A model generated the notes under the pieces. That model did no database searches. It was given only the letters and a program-made list of their open reading frames with translations, and had not been told where the DNA came from. A stretch of 64,000 nt of DNA from Sanghuangporus weigelae (taxonomy: Eukaryota; Basidiomycota; Agaricomycetes; Hymenochaetales; Hymenochaetaceae), in the NCBI GenBank assembly GCA_033182465.1, contig CP137327.1:1674001-1738000 (forward strand), given 5' to 3'. The position numbers and the translations under genes were made by a program. This document shows, piece after piece, positions 30,410-44,079 of the stretch. Each line of letters opens with the position of its first letter. Positions within the stretch are counted from its first letter, which is position 1.

Positions 30410-33400
30410 CTAGGCGTTTGTTGTGCATATTCTCCTCAGTTCATCAATACATTCGCTGCCTTGATACAATGTGTCCGCCGTAGATTTGCCTCGCCGGTTG
30501 ACGATGCCTTCTTCCCTGTTGCATCGACCGAACTATGGCTGCTGGAAAGCCTGCAAGTAGTGCAAGTGCTTGAGGCACACAGCAGTGACGGAAATTGAGT
30601 TGCGCCGTGACACATCAATTGAGTTGGTTGGATGAGTCCATGGTATCAAAAACACGGTGCAGCGAATACGCCGCGCGCTCGTCTGTCCCTGTATCTACAC
30701 AGCGTCCTCCTTCGCCTGTGGGAGGCTGTCGGCAGCAGGTGACGAGGGAGATCAGATACCAATTTCTGCTCCGCTTCAATTTGCGTACGGCATGACCTGT
30801 AAGACAATGCATGTGGTTTACCATCAGTCAGCTAGTGCAGGCCCGCATGGTAAAGATATAATAATTGTCCAGATAAAATACTGAGAATTCGCGTACCTTC
30901 AGTTTCTGGTCTGGTGTATATGTAACTTATATGTATATGTATATGTGAGACTACTGGCCGTGAAAAGACTGGACTCGAGAGCTCATCCCTGAGTCACGTG
31001 TACACGGTTCTTACGAATCATCACAATTTTCCAATATATAATTGCCATTTCCTCTTTTGTTCCCACCAACGGTGTCTATTTCAATCAAAATTTGAGCCGT
31101 CAGAAAAATCAGGTCAAGGTAGTAAATCAAAGATCAATTGAATTGAATTTGTTTTGTAAATGGATAAAGCGTACTCCGCCGGTAGAAGAGTACCATGGTT
31201 TCACCGGCGTTCATGCCAAAAATGATCGTGAAACAGAACATCAGGGCACAGCCTGTCATGAGCTTAAAGGTTATGTCTATCCCGATTCTCAAGGACCACA
31301 GGTCAAGAACAATGAGCCCGGAAATAGAATCGGATCCATGTTCCTTCGGAAGCGAACGTTGCGGCTCCTCCTAGCCGACTTACATATGATCAGTTAGGTA
31401 ACCGAATCCATGCTGACGACGCTCGGAGATTCATATTGCGAATATTACAACGGTAGAAGTCCTCTATTCGGCATCTTTGGCGGATAATCTTTGAGAGCCC
31501 GGAGTAAAGTCATGAGTCAAGCACGCAACGGCGAGAATAGTCCCAAATACATGTCAGGTATGATTGCATGACTTAACTTGATGAACGAGTCGCGTATCAG
31601 GTCCAAATTAAATGACAGCATGAAGCGCATCCGTCATTGATCAAGATGTGTCATGTACAAAGCCTCCTAGTAATACTTTCTGACGCGAAGGTATTCTCTG
31701 CGTGCGGAAGATGAGAGAATCCTGGCTTTCCGCACTTGGAAAGTGAGACGAGGACTCGGAGAGTTCCAGAACCTTTGTCAGATGTCAACTTCGGCGAATT
31801 TTGAGCTAGAAACAAATGCCTCTGTGGGTTGGCAGACACGATGTGATCTCAAGGCAGCGGAGTGAACCGTCAGATACAAGAAATCACTCGTCCCAGGGTG
31901 TCAGAAGTTCTGTTGGGTATTCATTAGTATCACAGTTCTGAAGTATATGCGATCTGTAAATCTCTTGCGTCAGCTGGTTCTGAAGATAGGATGAAACAGG
32001 TCGGTCCCGCTAAGGATCCAAACACGTACGAGCGACAAGCGGAGACGAATGTAGACCCGGCAAGACTCCGTAAGGTGTGCTTCCTTCATTCTTCGCGACC
32101 ACTTCCAAAACTTCATTAGGGTAAGTTGAGGCGTCATAAAGTAGACTTGCGTCAGCTTTTCATATCTTACGAGTAAAAAAAAACTCCGAAACAATCGATT
32201 AAACTGCGATTGTCTTTACCAATTCCATTCCAGTTACGAAAGCACGAGGTTGAAGACCGAGAAACGATCGCTTGACCCAGAGACAACTTAACGAGCCGAG
32301 TTCGTCTTAGACCATATTTCATGCGGCATGATACACCGGGACGCTATTTGCAATTAGGGGAGTTCTTGAAAAATAATGGATTTGGACGTCTCAGGATGAC
32401 GCCAACCGGATAGCTTAGGCGTACGGACTTGGGCCGGCGAATGCATTGGCGGTTACTCAAGAGACGAACGGAGGTTTGTGAGAAAGACGGCGAAGGTGGA
32501 TCGCGAATGCTAGTCGTTAATACGAACGAATCGTGGGCCAAATTACCGTCCATAGTAACGCAAAGTAAGTAAAACGAGGCAGGAGACGCATAGGGATACC
32601 AACATTTACCACAGCGTGAGATAGACTTCCAGGGAAAATTGGGCGCATCACTGACGAATTATAGCAGAGAGAATTGCCAACCAGATTTCCTCGATCTCGG
32701 TCTACGCACGGAATCAGCAGCCGACGAGTCTTACATATATCAAGCAACCGCTCAGAGTCAGAGGGTCACCGCGCATTCACCGCCGATGAATTTAAAGAGG
32801 CAAGATTCGTTTACATGTTGGAATTGGCTTCAGATTCAGAGCCACAATGCCCAGTTGCTTCCTTGAGGCACTCGTGTATCGTAGAAACCATCGATTAGAG
32901 GCTGCATGCGAGGTCGGAAATGCCGTCCAGGCCGGCATATGTCGCTTATGTTCTCGTATAATTTTACTTAACGTCCTCAACGACCCTGGATGTTATTCGG
33001 AAACCTCGGGATGTATCCTATCTTCGGCTCATACTTTGGTCTCCGGCGAAGCGTTCATAGTGCCAGTGCCCCCTGGCACGCCATCCCATCCGCTCAGCTA
33101 GTTATTCATCGCAATCTCCCCCTTTTCTGAACTCGCCTCGTGTAGCATCTGATATCTTGATGAACCGGGACTTGCCAGTATATTGTACGCTAGTATTGGA
33201 AATGCGAAGATTTGCTCCAGAGGGTTTCTAGAAGGCCCCGTTACGGCCTACACCGCGGTAACAAAGAGAGAGGGGGAGGGGGTCTGGAGGATCCAAGGTT
33301 CGGTGGCGTTGGGAAGGCCGAGTGGAAACACATTGCTTGGGAGGCCCAAGGGGATTGAAAGTTGATGCAGTACTATGGCATACCTATGGATCGATTGTGA

Positions 33401-34521
33401 ATGGCTGTGCAAGAAGAGTCATGGGAGTTCAAAGACACACATCGCCTTCCATGATTGTGCCAAATTTCCACATCGGACGCAAGGCGGAACAAGGAGATAA
33501 GTAACCAACTCCTTTGCACGAAAGAACCTGGTCCGGTCAATATTGTAGCTGCCAGTGAACAAGGTTGCGCCGTCAGGGTGGCGAGGTAGCATCTATACTA
33601 CTGCTTTGCAGTATTGTCACGCGATTATTGATGAGAACTGTGACTCCGCGCGGGATTCTAGAGGCCTTCCGTACGCATGTTCCCAATATCTGGGAACTGA
33701 AAGAAGATGAAGAAGAATAGAGTTTAAAGATGCGCACGTACTCCTGCAGTCCAAGGTCCGAGGCGGCCAGCCGGGTAGTAGAAGGGTAACAGAAGTCCCA
33801 AAGTGGTGAAGACGAAGATCTTTCCTCCAGAGAAAGGCCCTGTCTATGCTAGTTAGACTAAGATTGATGTGTAGAGGGGAAAGGAACCAACCGGAGTGTT
33901 GTCGTGTAGAGATGCTGCCACATTGCTGTACGGAAAATAAAAGCCAGAATGACCTTATTCCTCCACAGGAAGCCATCACTGGGAAAAGTTAATCTTCCAA
34001 GTCGTCCTGAAGCTTGTCTCGTCTGCGTGGTGCAGTTTATCCGTCTGCCGCCCGCTTCCGAGTTTTATAGTGACAAAGCTAGGTAAGGGAGGTCAGCGAT
34101 TATACCGGTTGCGAAAAATTGGAAGCATCCAAAACAGAACAGATACTGTGCTGAAAATGATGACTCAGCCCTGCCCAATATGGTGGAAAATCAATCTTCA
34201 TTGAGTTGGACCGTGACCTAATCCTCGTATGCATTATGTAAGGTAATGTATGTACAACACCCGCTTTGTGCACACTTTGAGGTCCCTTCTGTTTGTTTGG
34301 AAAGAGACCTGGGCCTCGGCTGGACGGCATTGGACGGCAGGATACTCCGAACCTTCCCAAAATAGGCAACGCTGAGTCACGGTACTTGAAGGTCCGTCAA
34401 GTCCGAGTCCGAGATTGATAACCACAAGCAGAAATATTCTTCCGTTGGCCGTCGGGCTGGGCTTCGAGTTCACACCACTTAGCCGCATGTACATACTCCC
34501 GTCTCTCTCCTTCCGACAACC
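30410..34521. other. About 4.1 kb without a recognisable gene
   Basis: Only short scattered frames, none longer than about 120 codons with protein-like content. A (TATATG)n-like run lies near 30926. No match by eye to the repeats elsewhere in the window. It may hold decayed sequence or regulatory DNA of the MFS gene. Confidence 0.5.
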
Positions 34522-36509
34522 ATGGAGTCAGCTTTGCATAGCGACACTTCAACCATTGCAAACGGTGTGAACGGCCCACCGAACTTCACAGAAAAAAATG
34601 ATGGTACAAAGCTTGAGAAAGCTGACTCTCGGCTCGGACTCGGAAACGCTGTTCTTCAGGAAAATGGCAAGCTCGTCCTCGTAGAATTAGACCCAGAGGA
34701 TGACCCCAAGAATCTGCCGCTTTTTCGAAAATGGCTCGCTGTTATTGTCATTTCGACCGCGGCATTTTGCACTGCATGCACATCTTCTATAGTGTGTTCA
34801 GTTCCCTCATGCTTTGTTGTTTTTCTGATTGACACGCTTATTATGATCAGGCGACATCAGCTGAAGACGGTATGGCTGCCGATTTTCACGTATCAAAGGA
34901 AGTCGCTATTCTCGGAGTCAGTCTCTTCGTCGAGGGAATGGGTATTGGTCCTCTTCTCCTGGGCCCGCTGTCCGAATTTTACGGGCGCAATCCTGTCTAT
35001 TGGATATCGTATACAGTGTTCTTCCTCTTTTCATTTCCGGTGGCCTTCGCTCCAAATATTGGTAAGTATGATGAATTCCCGCATTTATTAATTTTGTCAC
35101 ATGCCTGATCGTTGTGCTAGCCGTCTTCTTAATATTCCGATTCCTTGGAGGATTCGTAAGTTCTGCATTCTTAAGTGTCTCTGGAGGCAGCGTCAGCGAT
35201 ATGTTCTCGAACGAGACAGTGGCGACGTAAGCAAGTATTTTGTCTGGCGAGATAATTTGTATCTCAACTGGTAGCTCTGTCAGTCCAATGGCCGTATATA
35301 CCATCTGTCCATTCGCCGGACCTGTGTTCGGGCCTCTCATCTCTGGATTTGTCAATCAGCACCTACATTGGCGTTGGACGTATTATGTCCAGCTGGTATG
35401 GTGCTTCGCGGAACTGGTAGCGATAATTCTCGTGCGTCTTTTTTCCTTTCACATTAATGCCGTTACCAACTGTAATGCTAATGATTTACAACAGTTTATA
35501 CCAGAGACTTATATTCCTATTCTTCTCAAGAACAAAGCAAGGAGGTGAGCCAAATGCGCTAGACTTTCAATAGCTACTGATACACGGGTCTTGTCAGATT
35601 GCGGAAGCACAGAAGCATAGAAATATATGCCCCTACCGAATTAGAAGACAGGGGACTAATACGTGCGATGATCGTCAGTTGTTACAAGCCGTTTGGTACG
35701 TGCTTGGATATGTCGGCAGTTCAGCCTCCAACTTTCTTTCTTCAGAACTTTTGCTTTTCGATAGAATGGCGCTACTATTAGATTTGTGGACGGCACTTGT
35801 CCTTGGAATCCTCTACTTAGCCTTCCAAGCCTTCCCTATTATCTTCGGTGAGAAGCATGGCTTCAACATGCAGATGGTCGGCTGCAGTTTTCTGGGCATC
35901 GGAGTCGGTCTTCTCCTCGGGACGTTTTCGCAGCCTTACTGGAATATGTAGGCGTCCAATACCATGCATCAATAAAACAGAACTTGATTGAGTGCGTAGG
36001 ATATACAAGCGAGAAACCATCAAGTATAATGGTCATCCCCCGCCGGAGATGCGTCTTATGGTCGGAATGCCGGGTGGAATCCTTGTTGCTGTTGGTCTCT
36101 TCTGGATCGCATTTACGACGTTCGATGGTATCCATTGGATCGTACCGATGCTTGGGTCTATTCCTTTTGGAATGGGCATCAACTTCGTTTTCACCGCAAC
36201 CTTCACATACCTCGTCACTGCTTATCGTCCGATCGCCGCCAGCGCGATGGCAGCGAACAGTGCTATGCGAAGCACGTTCGCTGCTGGATTCCCGCTGTTT
36301 GCTGTGCAGATGTATCGTCGCCTTGGTACAGTCGGTGCTACTGCTCTACTCGCCGGACTTACGGCGATCATGGCCCCCTTACCGTAAGCACAGCATTTAT
36401 TTCCTCTGTTCACCATCTCGAGCATAATCTCACTTGCTTATTTGTAAGCTTCATCTTCTACAAGTACGGGCCGCAGATACGTGTTAATTCAAAATATGCG
36501 GTGGCATAG
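34522..36509 (+). CDS. MFS transporter, DHA1 (drug:H+ antiporter / polyamine-type)
   Basis: ATG at 34522; about nine exons with short introns; stop TAG at 36507-36509. A polar cytosolic N-terminus (about 65 aa with VELDPEDDPKNLP) leads to TM1. After SAEDGMAADF comes the long conserved region with GPLSEFYGRNPVYW (MFS motif A in loop 2-3), then RFLGGFVSSAFLSVSGGS (TM4), SNETVAT, and GPLISGFVNQHLHWRWTYYVQ (motif C and the HWRWTYY hallmark of the DHA1 family). The second half (IFGEKHGFNMQMVG, LLGTFSQPYW, FGMGINFVFTATFTYLVTAY) completes 12 helices. It should be a plasma-membrane exporter driven by the proton gradient; substrate cannot be told. Confidence 0.88.
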
Positions 36510-37033
36510 AGATTGTTATTACGGACAGACAGTATTAATAGATAGCCCCGCTTTGTATTACTACACTACAGCTTAGACTACCATTTTTGCCATTACTTGG
36601 GACTTGATGTCGTAGATCTCACCTTCTTGTATACAATGATAGATCTTCAACTCACTAAACACCGATTACTGTGCATTGATGTAGTGGCGTCGGGCGCTTA
36701 CGGAGAAGCCAAGAGGCGTTCACCCAGAGCGACCGGATAAGAAGTTGATCATAGGCCCTCGACATCTGCTGAATAATTGCAAACACTCTGCACGGAAGAT
36801 CCTGACCACCATGGGACTTGTCTGACTACCCGACGCATTGAAGGTGATGTTCAAATCGGACTAGAAAACACATGATTGATTGATTGATTGATAGATATGA
36901 TGCGAAATGCTGTGGAGAACTATTGATGGCGAGTGTTCAGTCGGCAATTATCAACTGAGATCACGTCTCGTGAATGATCGAGAGATACATCTTGAATTGG
37001 AAGTTTGGACATAGTCGGCGTCGTCATGGAGAG
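36510..37033. other. Convergent intergenic region
   Basis: Between the 3' ends of the MFS gene and the TFIIIC gene. Contains a short (TGAT)n microsatellite at about 36873-36892. No gene seen. Confidence 0.6.
36873..36892. repeat. (TGAT)n microsatellite
   Basis: Five TGAT-type tetranucleotides in a row between the MFS and TFIIIC genes. Confidence 0.7.
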
Positions 37034-40000
37034 TCAGATCGAAAGCCAGCGCCGTGTTACTGCCTTAGCAAGGAGAGTCGCGCCCGTCGTCGCGTAAATT
37101 AGGCATAAGTTATAGGCCGCTTCTCGCGAGACACCGACGTCCTTTAATTTCGTGAACAAGGAACGTTTGACGTGAGCAAGACAGCAATGACGCTTACATT
37201 CTTGTCAGATGCCTGTCGTTTCTTAACGATGTCCAGCACTCGTTCGTAATGCTTGACGGCATGTGACAGAAGTCCTTCGGATCAAACTCTTGGGTTAATG
37301 CAGGCACTAATAACTACTACGAAACATCAACATACCAATCTGATGAAAGGTACGTCCATAGTTGTACTCTATCTCATCCGCGTGTGGGTTAGATTCTCCT
37401 GGTCCCCTCAGGACTCTATACTTCGTCATGAAGCTCATCGCCTGCGAGAACAGCGTTTCGTTAGCTAAATGATGCTCGCTTAAGATTGCCTACTGACTTG
37501 TGTGATCAAAAAATTTCGATTGTCCGACTGGCGTTGCATTGCTCGGCCTAGCGATGCAACAGCCAGAGTCATACATATGAGTGGATCATTCGGAAAGTAG
37601 TCGTAAGCATGTAAGAGGTAGACTGTTGAACAAAGCAGGGTTGATCCGAATCCCAAAAGTATTGAAAAAGAAAAAGACGTACAAAGTGCTCCTTGGTAGC
37701 TTCTTGCCAGAATTAAGCTCTGTCCATACAGGGTTGGTAATACAGGATTGCTGCGTTTTGGTTTCACAGATTCTCCGACATCCGATTCGTTTGACGGCTC
37801 CGCAACCTCGCCGCCACTATCATTATCATCATCTATCTCATCAGCGCCCGGCTTATCCGTCATAGACTGTCCGCTCATAAAGCGACGCTTTGCCGCGAGC
37901 CAGTGAGCCTTTCCTTCCACAGCATTGGCATGGGTTCGCATTTCGCGTAGGACGAACTTTTGGAAGCTATTATTGATCACCTGATCCGTCTGCGACAGTC
38001 CACTGGCCAGATTCGCAAAGAACAGGCGGATTAGTTCGTTATTGAACTGGTAGTTTAGCATGAGCCTTCGAAACATTTCTAGTGTGGTCTCAAACTTCCG
38101 TGCATGAATTGCGCACGCTTCAATGGACTACCGGTCAGCAGATCAAAGCATCAATAATCATCATTCCACGTACTCGCAAGAGTCAAGCGCAGAGTATCCT
38201 GGAACTTCTGGCTGGAGTATACCGTCGACAACATCAAGTGTCGAAGGACATCGTCTGCCTCCTCGAAGCGATCTCTTCGGGTAAGAAGAAAAGCATACTG
38301 GCAGCGAATCGTGAGGTCTTGCACTATCATCCATAAAAAGTGGAACACTGACTTCCATCGCTAAAGAGAGCCACTCATCGAAATGAATGCCGCGGAAATG
38401 CATCACTTCGCTTTTCTGGTGCTGCTCGGCCTTTTTCATTTCTCTTTCTTCCTTCTCGTGCTCTTCAAAGAACTGAGTCACGAAAGCAAATATCAGTGAT
38501 TCGTGACTAACCTATCTCCATTTCCAGGCGAGACACCATTTCATCTTCATCGTCTTTTGTCTTGCGCCTTGTAGAAATCGTGCCCCGGAAGGGTTTGGCC
38601 TGCATTGCAGTCAAAGTATAAAAGTCATGGAAGGACAAGTTCAACTTACACTCCGTGAGACGAATAAACTTCGAGTTTCTCTGAACATGTCAATTAACTT
38701 CTCCGCGTTGGCTAACCATTCGTTCTCTGCATCTGTATCGCCGAGACGCATCGATTCTTGGAGCTGCAGTAGCTGTTCGTAGCAGCCCGCTGCCACACAG
38801 TCCTTTTCTCTCTCTAGCTCAATGACATGCTGGCGCGACATTAAAGTGCGCGCCTTCGAAAAACCGGACTGTTTGGCTCGTCCTCTCTTTCGCTCGGAAA
38901 AAAGAGACGCCGCAGCTATCTCTTCTCCATCATCCTGAGCATCTCCATCTTTTGTTCCTCCTATTCGTCTTTTGCGAGAATTGATAACTGGTTACAGTCG
39001 GTTAACTGATTGTGGCGTGGTGCGGTACACGCACCCTGGTAAACAAGTTCGAGAGCCTTGCGCGGTAGACCACTATTTTCATATATCTCAGCGAGCTTCA
39101 TTTTTGCCTCACCATTCGACGGGTCCGCATTGATGACTCGATAAATGTCAACGCAAGCACAGAAAGGTATACGAAAACACGTACTGTGTTCATATATTTC
39201 TGCGGCATCATTTGCTTCTCCGAAATTTCGTCTGCACTCTGCAGCCTGCATGAGCACGTGAATGCTACTCGTCTGAATGTCTGGCTAGCATCAAAGTTAC
39301 AAGGAACAATGTTATAATACGATACCGTTGCATCCGAACCGAGCATCTCATAAATCGTCCGCGCTTCCGAGTACAAGGCGCACTCAAAGAAAGTATCTGC
39401 TATCTCTTCGAAGAGAGGAGAGAATTCCACGACGTCTTCATTAAGAATAATATTTGCATGCATCTGTCCAGGCTGAATCAGGAAACGGACCAGATACAAG
39501 GAGAGAAACGGCTCACACGCCCCTCAGCGAAGTCTCCTAACTTCAGGCGTGCAATCGCCAGGCGATGTCGAGCGTTGATGTCGAGCGGATAAAATCCTTG
39601 TTTAATTGCTAGATTGTCTTCATCATCACTTCGCACAAACCCTTCCACATCGAATTCGCGATCGTCAGGACATGTATCCCAGTACTTCTGTTTCGAACGA
39701 CCCTGCAACCAGCGACACCCCGTGCGGATTGTCTTGATACATCGATCGTACCAACCCAAACTGTTATATATGTCTGCTAGTACTAGAATGTCCATGAGAT
39801 CGAACTCGCCGAAAAACGCCTGAGGTGTCTCAGGGATTACATCTGCTGTACTTGTTAGAGCTGGATCGATGTCTTTGGAAACTGGCTCAGGGACTTTTCC
39901 CCCCGGATAAGTGGACGTGAAATGGTCAAACGCGTCCTGGTAGAGCTTCGCGCATAGTTTTAGATCGCCAGTTTCAATCAGAATATGGCGAAGTTCAGCC

Positions 40001-41007
40001 AGAACCCCCGTATCATGAGGAAAGCGCTTCAAAATCGCAAGGTAGGAGTTACGAGCGGCAGGAAAATCTCCGACTTCCTTTGCGAGGGAAGCGCGGTCCC
40101 AAATGGCGTCAAAGTTTTCCGGGTCGAGACGCATTGTCTTTGCCAGACAATAGAGCGCCTGTTGCGCTTGGCCTGCATCTCGCGACTGTCGTGCCAGCTC
40201 ATGCCATTCGTCAGGGTCATGCCGCAGATGTGCACCCATGATCGCAACCTGGAGAGCCTTCGTCGGCTCGCTCAGATCGCGATAGCACATTGCAAGAACG
40301 CTCCAGGCGGAAGCAGCTCGAGGTTCAATGCGTATAACTTCGGTCATTATTCGGATAGCTTCCTGAAGGTTTCCGTCTACATATGCCGAGTTTCCTTCAC
40401 CGATAAGTGCACGGACTTGATGAGACAGGACAGGACCTGTGCGGTGACGTCTACCCTAGTATCAAGTATTCAGAAAGAATCAATCAGTCGTCGTAAGCAT
40501 GAATATCAAATAGACATGGGAGCCGCAGAACGAATAGTGTAATCTGGACCAAGTACTTACCCGTCCTCTACTCCTTCTTTTCCTACCAATGCCAGATGCA
40601 GCACGCAGGTCATCTTGAAACTGCTCTTCTGCTTCGGCATTACTTGGAGCATCCCATATTTTGCTCAACGTGGCCGAACTTACAAGGTCGTCTGTACCTC
40701 GAATACTACCTATGAGGCGACTAAGACGTTGTCAATCTGGGTCATCATGAGGAAGCTGCGCAATCTCTCACTCAAAATCGCCTTCTATCTGAGTTTCGAC
40801 GGGAATGCCTTCGCCTAATCCTTGTACATCGCCATCTTCTTCAATACTCTCAGTAGCGATAGATTCTGTCTCCTCAGCGCTGCTCAGCTCATATTCGGAT
40901 CCGGAGGATGAGCTCTCGGCTATTTCTACATCATTCTCGTCTTCACAGGAAATGAATACACGAGAGATAGAGATGAAGTAGAGAAATATACCTTCTGGCG
41001 GAATCAT
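37034..41007 (-). CDS. TFIIIC subunit with TPR repeats (Tfc4/Sfc4 type)
   Basis: Start MIPPE at 41007, a short first exon, then an acidic N-terminus (SSSSGSEYELSSAEETES). TPR arrays follow: IEPRAASAWSVLAMCYRDL, HDPDEWHELARQSRDAGQAQ, LDPENFDAIWDRASLAKEV, LVLADIYNSLGWYDRC, ADPSNGEAKMKLAEIYENSG. A central acidic/basic insertion and HFRGIHFDEWLSLAMEV lead to the second TPR array, with C-terminal HADEIEYNYGRTFHQIG and AAYNLCLIYATTGAT, ending TRRWLSI with TGA at 37036-37034. More than ten introns. The order and these blocks are those of the tau131/Sfc4 subunit, which bridges box-A-bound TFIIIC to TFIIIB on RNA polymerase III genes. Confidence 0.9.
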
Positions 41008-41928
41008 GACTTGGACAACATAAAATAAAAGATTGTGCCGCGACGTATTAATATTAATATCTTCGCTTCTTCCCACGGTGCATATGACTTGGTGCGTCGT
41101 CGTGCGTGTGTCGTCCGTCGTCCGTCGCGACGCACAGCACACCAGTAATTATCTTGTCTTCCACTGGCTTACCCATGCCCGAATGAAGTTACTGTGATAT
41201 ACACGTTTACTGTAGTTACTTCACATGCACGTTAAGCTTTTTCTGTGTGGTAACAGAGCTCCTGAGACGCGATGGTACGACGTGCTTGCGAACAAATTCA
41301 TTCTGTCTTTCACGAGTTATATATGTCAGGCTGTTGTTCTAGTCTATTGCAGGTGCACGAGTTAAAATAGGATTGAGCGGCTTATTTATCAAAGTTCTCA
41401 TGCAGATAAGTAACAACAGATGCCCTCGAAAGTATCGCCGTTTTGAGACTTCCGTCGATATCTTCCTGGCAGCGTCTGAATTGTTTATTCCTCATGACCA
41501 ATCTTTAATCCGCGACCAGAAGTCTACGCCTTGACCTCAATCAATCTCCAAGCTCTTCAAGGCTTTCTCGTAGTTCCTCATCTTTACTCAACAGCCTGCT
41601 CCCCACTATTCGCTTAAAAACTACTGGATAATCTACCCTACCCGCTGAAATACTTCACGAGCCTCTGTTGCTGAGTACACGCAGAAGGCGAGCTACAGTG
41701 GATACCCCTTCCGGAAATGGTCAGGAAATGATATCATTTGGGAAGATCATAAGCATATAGTACTCTAGTTCTCGACATAGTGGTTGGCAAACATAGCCGT
41801 CTGATTATCGAGTCAATCCGCGACACACGTCCAGGTAAGTGTCGTTCTCTTAAAAGTGTACATACCGGCTTCAGTATATTACACCGTCGCAATATACGGA
41901 AGTCCAATGAACAAGGAAGTCATAAACC
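41008..41928. other. Intergenic, promoter side of the TFIIIC gene
   Basis: Holds the upstream region of the TFIIIC gene and the 3' flank of the aldehyde dehydrogenase. No gene seen. Confidence 0.5.
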
Positions 41929-43486
41929 CTACGCAGAAGGGATTGGTTGACGTAAGGAGGCTGCAGTCAAAACCTCAGTTTTCTCTGGCGTGTATGGCGC
42001 ATAACGAGCACCGAGGTGAGGTTCAATGCTAGATAAAAACATAGTCAGCATCTCGCAGACAAGGACAGCACAAAGAAACAATTCTTACGCGAGAGGCACA
42101 TCTTCAGAGCTGCGGTAGTGCGTGAACGAGTCGAAGCCGTGCTTCAAAACCTGAGGACCATATCCGGACTCGCCGACGCCACAGAATGGCACTTCATCCA
42201 ATGCAAGCTGGTCGAACGTATCATTGAAGACAAGCGAGCCGCTCAACGTCTCGTCGATCAGGCGTTGCTTTACCTCCGCATTATCCGTGAAAGCGTACAA
42301 GGCGAGCGGATGATCGCGTTCGTTAATGAACTCGATGACCTCATCGAGATCTGCAACTGGTACAATGGGAAGAATAGGCCCGAAGATCTCATCTTCCATA
42401 ACCGAATCGCCAGCAGTGACATCCACGAGGACCGTTGGCGCCATTTTGAGCCGTTCGGGATCCGTTTCGCCTCCGATTACGACGCGGGCCTTCGTGCGGG
42501 ATAGCATGTGCTGCAAACGATTGAAATGCGCCGCGTTGACGACACGTCCATATGAATCGCTCGAGAGTATACCCTGGGGATAACGCTCGGCAATGACTTG
42601 CTTCAGAGCATCGACGAGAGCGTCCTGCGCATCTCGAGCAATAAGAATATAGTCCGGAGCAATACACGTCTGACCTGCATTAGCGCATTTGCCATATAGA
42701 ATCCGCCTGGCAGCTACGCGAATATCCGTAGAAGCCGCATCTACGAAGCACGGTGACTTTCCACCAAGCTCCAGGGAGACTGGTGTGAGATGCTTTGCGG
42801 CCGCGGCCGCAACGATTCGTCCGACACGGCCATTGCCGGTATAGAATATGTGAGCCCATTTAAGTTCAAGTAGCTTGCTCGTTTCTGGTACAGCTCCATT
42901 GACAACAGCATATGCGCTAGAATCCAGATACTTTGGAAAAAGCTCCGCGAGAAGTGCTGCATACGTTGAAGCAAACTCTGAAGGCTTGACTACTGCCGGA
43001 CAACCGGCGGAAATGGCAGCATACAACGGCTGCAGTGACAAAGTGAGGGGATAATTCCAGGGAGCTATAATGAGAACAGGTCCCTTGGGAGCGCGATAGA
43101 CGGTGGGAGCCCAGGATTTCTGCCAATCCGGAACATCGGTGACTCTCTCAGGGCGTGCCCACTCTTCGAGTCGCTCGGCCGACTGGATAGCTCGCTGAAT
43201 GATGGGGCCGACCTCGTATAGCAGCGCTTCCTGTTTAGGCTTTCCAAGATCATTGAAAATGGCATCGGCGATTATATCGACATTGTCTTGACACATACGC
43301 GCGAGCGCATATAATTGCTGACGGCGGTAAGACAACGGACGACATTTCCCAGACTTGAAAGTCCTGTAGAGTGTTTCATGAATCTGTACAGACGAGACTT
43401 TGTTAAGATATGAGATTGTTCGGGTGTGCGCTCCTGCTCACCTTGTCGATATCTTTCAAAGGGGTATGGAGGCGAGGGACAACCAT
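41929..43486 (-). CDS. Aldehyde dehydrogenase (class 3 / fatty-aldehyde type)
   Basis: Start ATG at 43486 (MVVPRLHTPLKDIDK), one intron, then a 416-codon main exon. Motifs: IIAPWNYPLTLSLQPL and VKPSEFAS (cofactor binding), FYTGNGRVG, LELGGKSPCFVD with the general-base Glu, and KCANAGQTCIAPDY with the catalytic Cys; EIFGPILP near the end. A last 60-bp intron (42088-42029) starts inside CTCGC|GTAAG, and the final exon adds EPHLGARYAPYTPEK and ends PIPSA (TAG 41931-41929). If that intron is kept, the TAA in its donor ends the protein early. It oxidises aldehydes to acids with NAD(P)+; substrate likely medium or long chain by class. Confidence 0.9.
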
Positions 43487-44079
43487 CGCTGCGGACGAGG
43501 ATACGACAACGGAGTTGGGTGACTCTGAGTGATTTCGACCCATTGGGAGGCGTTGAGACTGGAGCTTGAAAGGAGAGCACTGGGACGCGGTTATATTAAA
43601 TACCGGGAAGAATATTGATCCCACGAGTGGATAATGGGTAATACTGAATTGGCGAGGATTGGACACGGGAACATGTGAGAAATGAATATTAATACTGGGG
43701 TGCCAATGAATGGACGAATATGATTTGATACTTTCCCCTGAACCAAGCTGCCTCCGATTCGAGTCCATCCCATCGATAGGTTATATTTTTTTGCGAAAAG
43801 ATGGCGTCCCACACAGTATGTATGTATGCCAAATGAGACAATTGGCGAGACAGTGCCCAGGCTTGTCTTCTCGATACTATCCTCTATGACCGTAAGTGCC
43901 TGGCTAGCTTAGCTTAGAAGTATGTATACTCACTGGTTAAATCAGTGCAGCCGGTCACGTGCACTGACGAGATGCCGTGCAACGTTCGTTCGTTCGACGC
44001 CCACGGTGCGCGACTACGATACTACGACGACGGCGAGGACGCGTTCTAAGCGTCGAGCGCACCTCTTATCCCGAAACTT
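43487..44079. promoter_or_regulatory. Divergent promoter region, aldehyde dehydrogenase / Na+/H+ exchanger
   Basis: 593 bp between two divergently transcribed genes, so it holds both promoters. No particular site is asserted. Confidence 0.55.
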
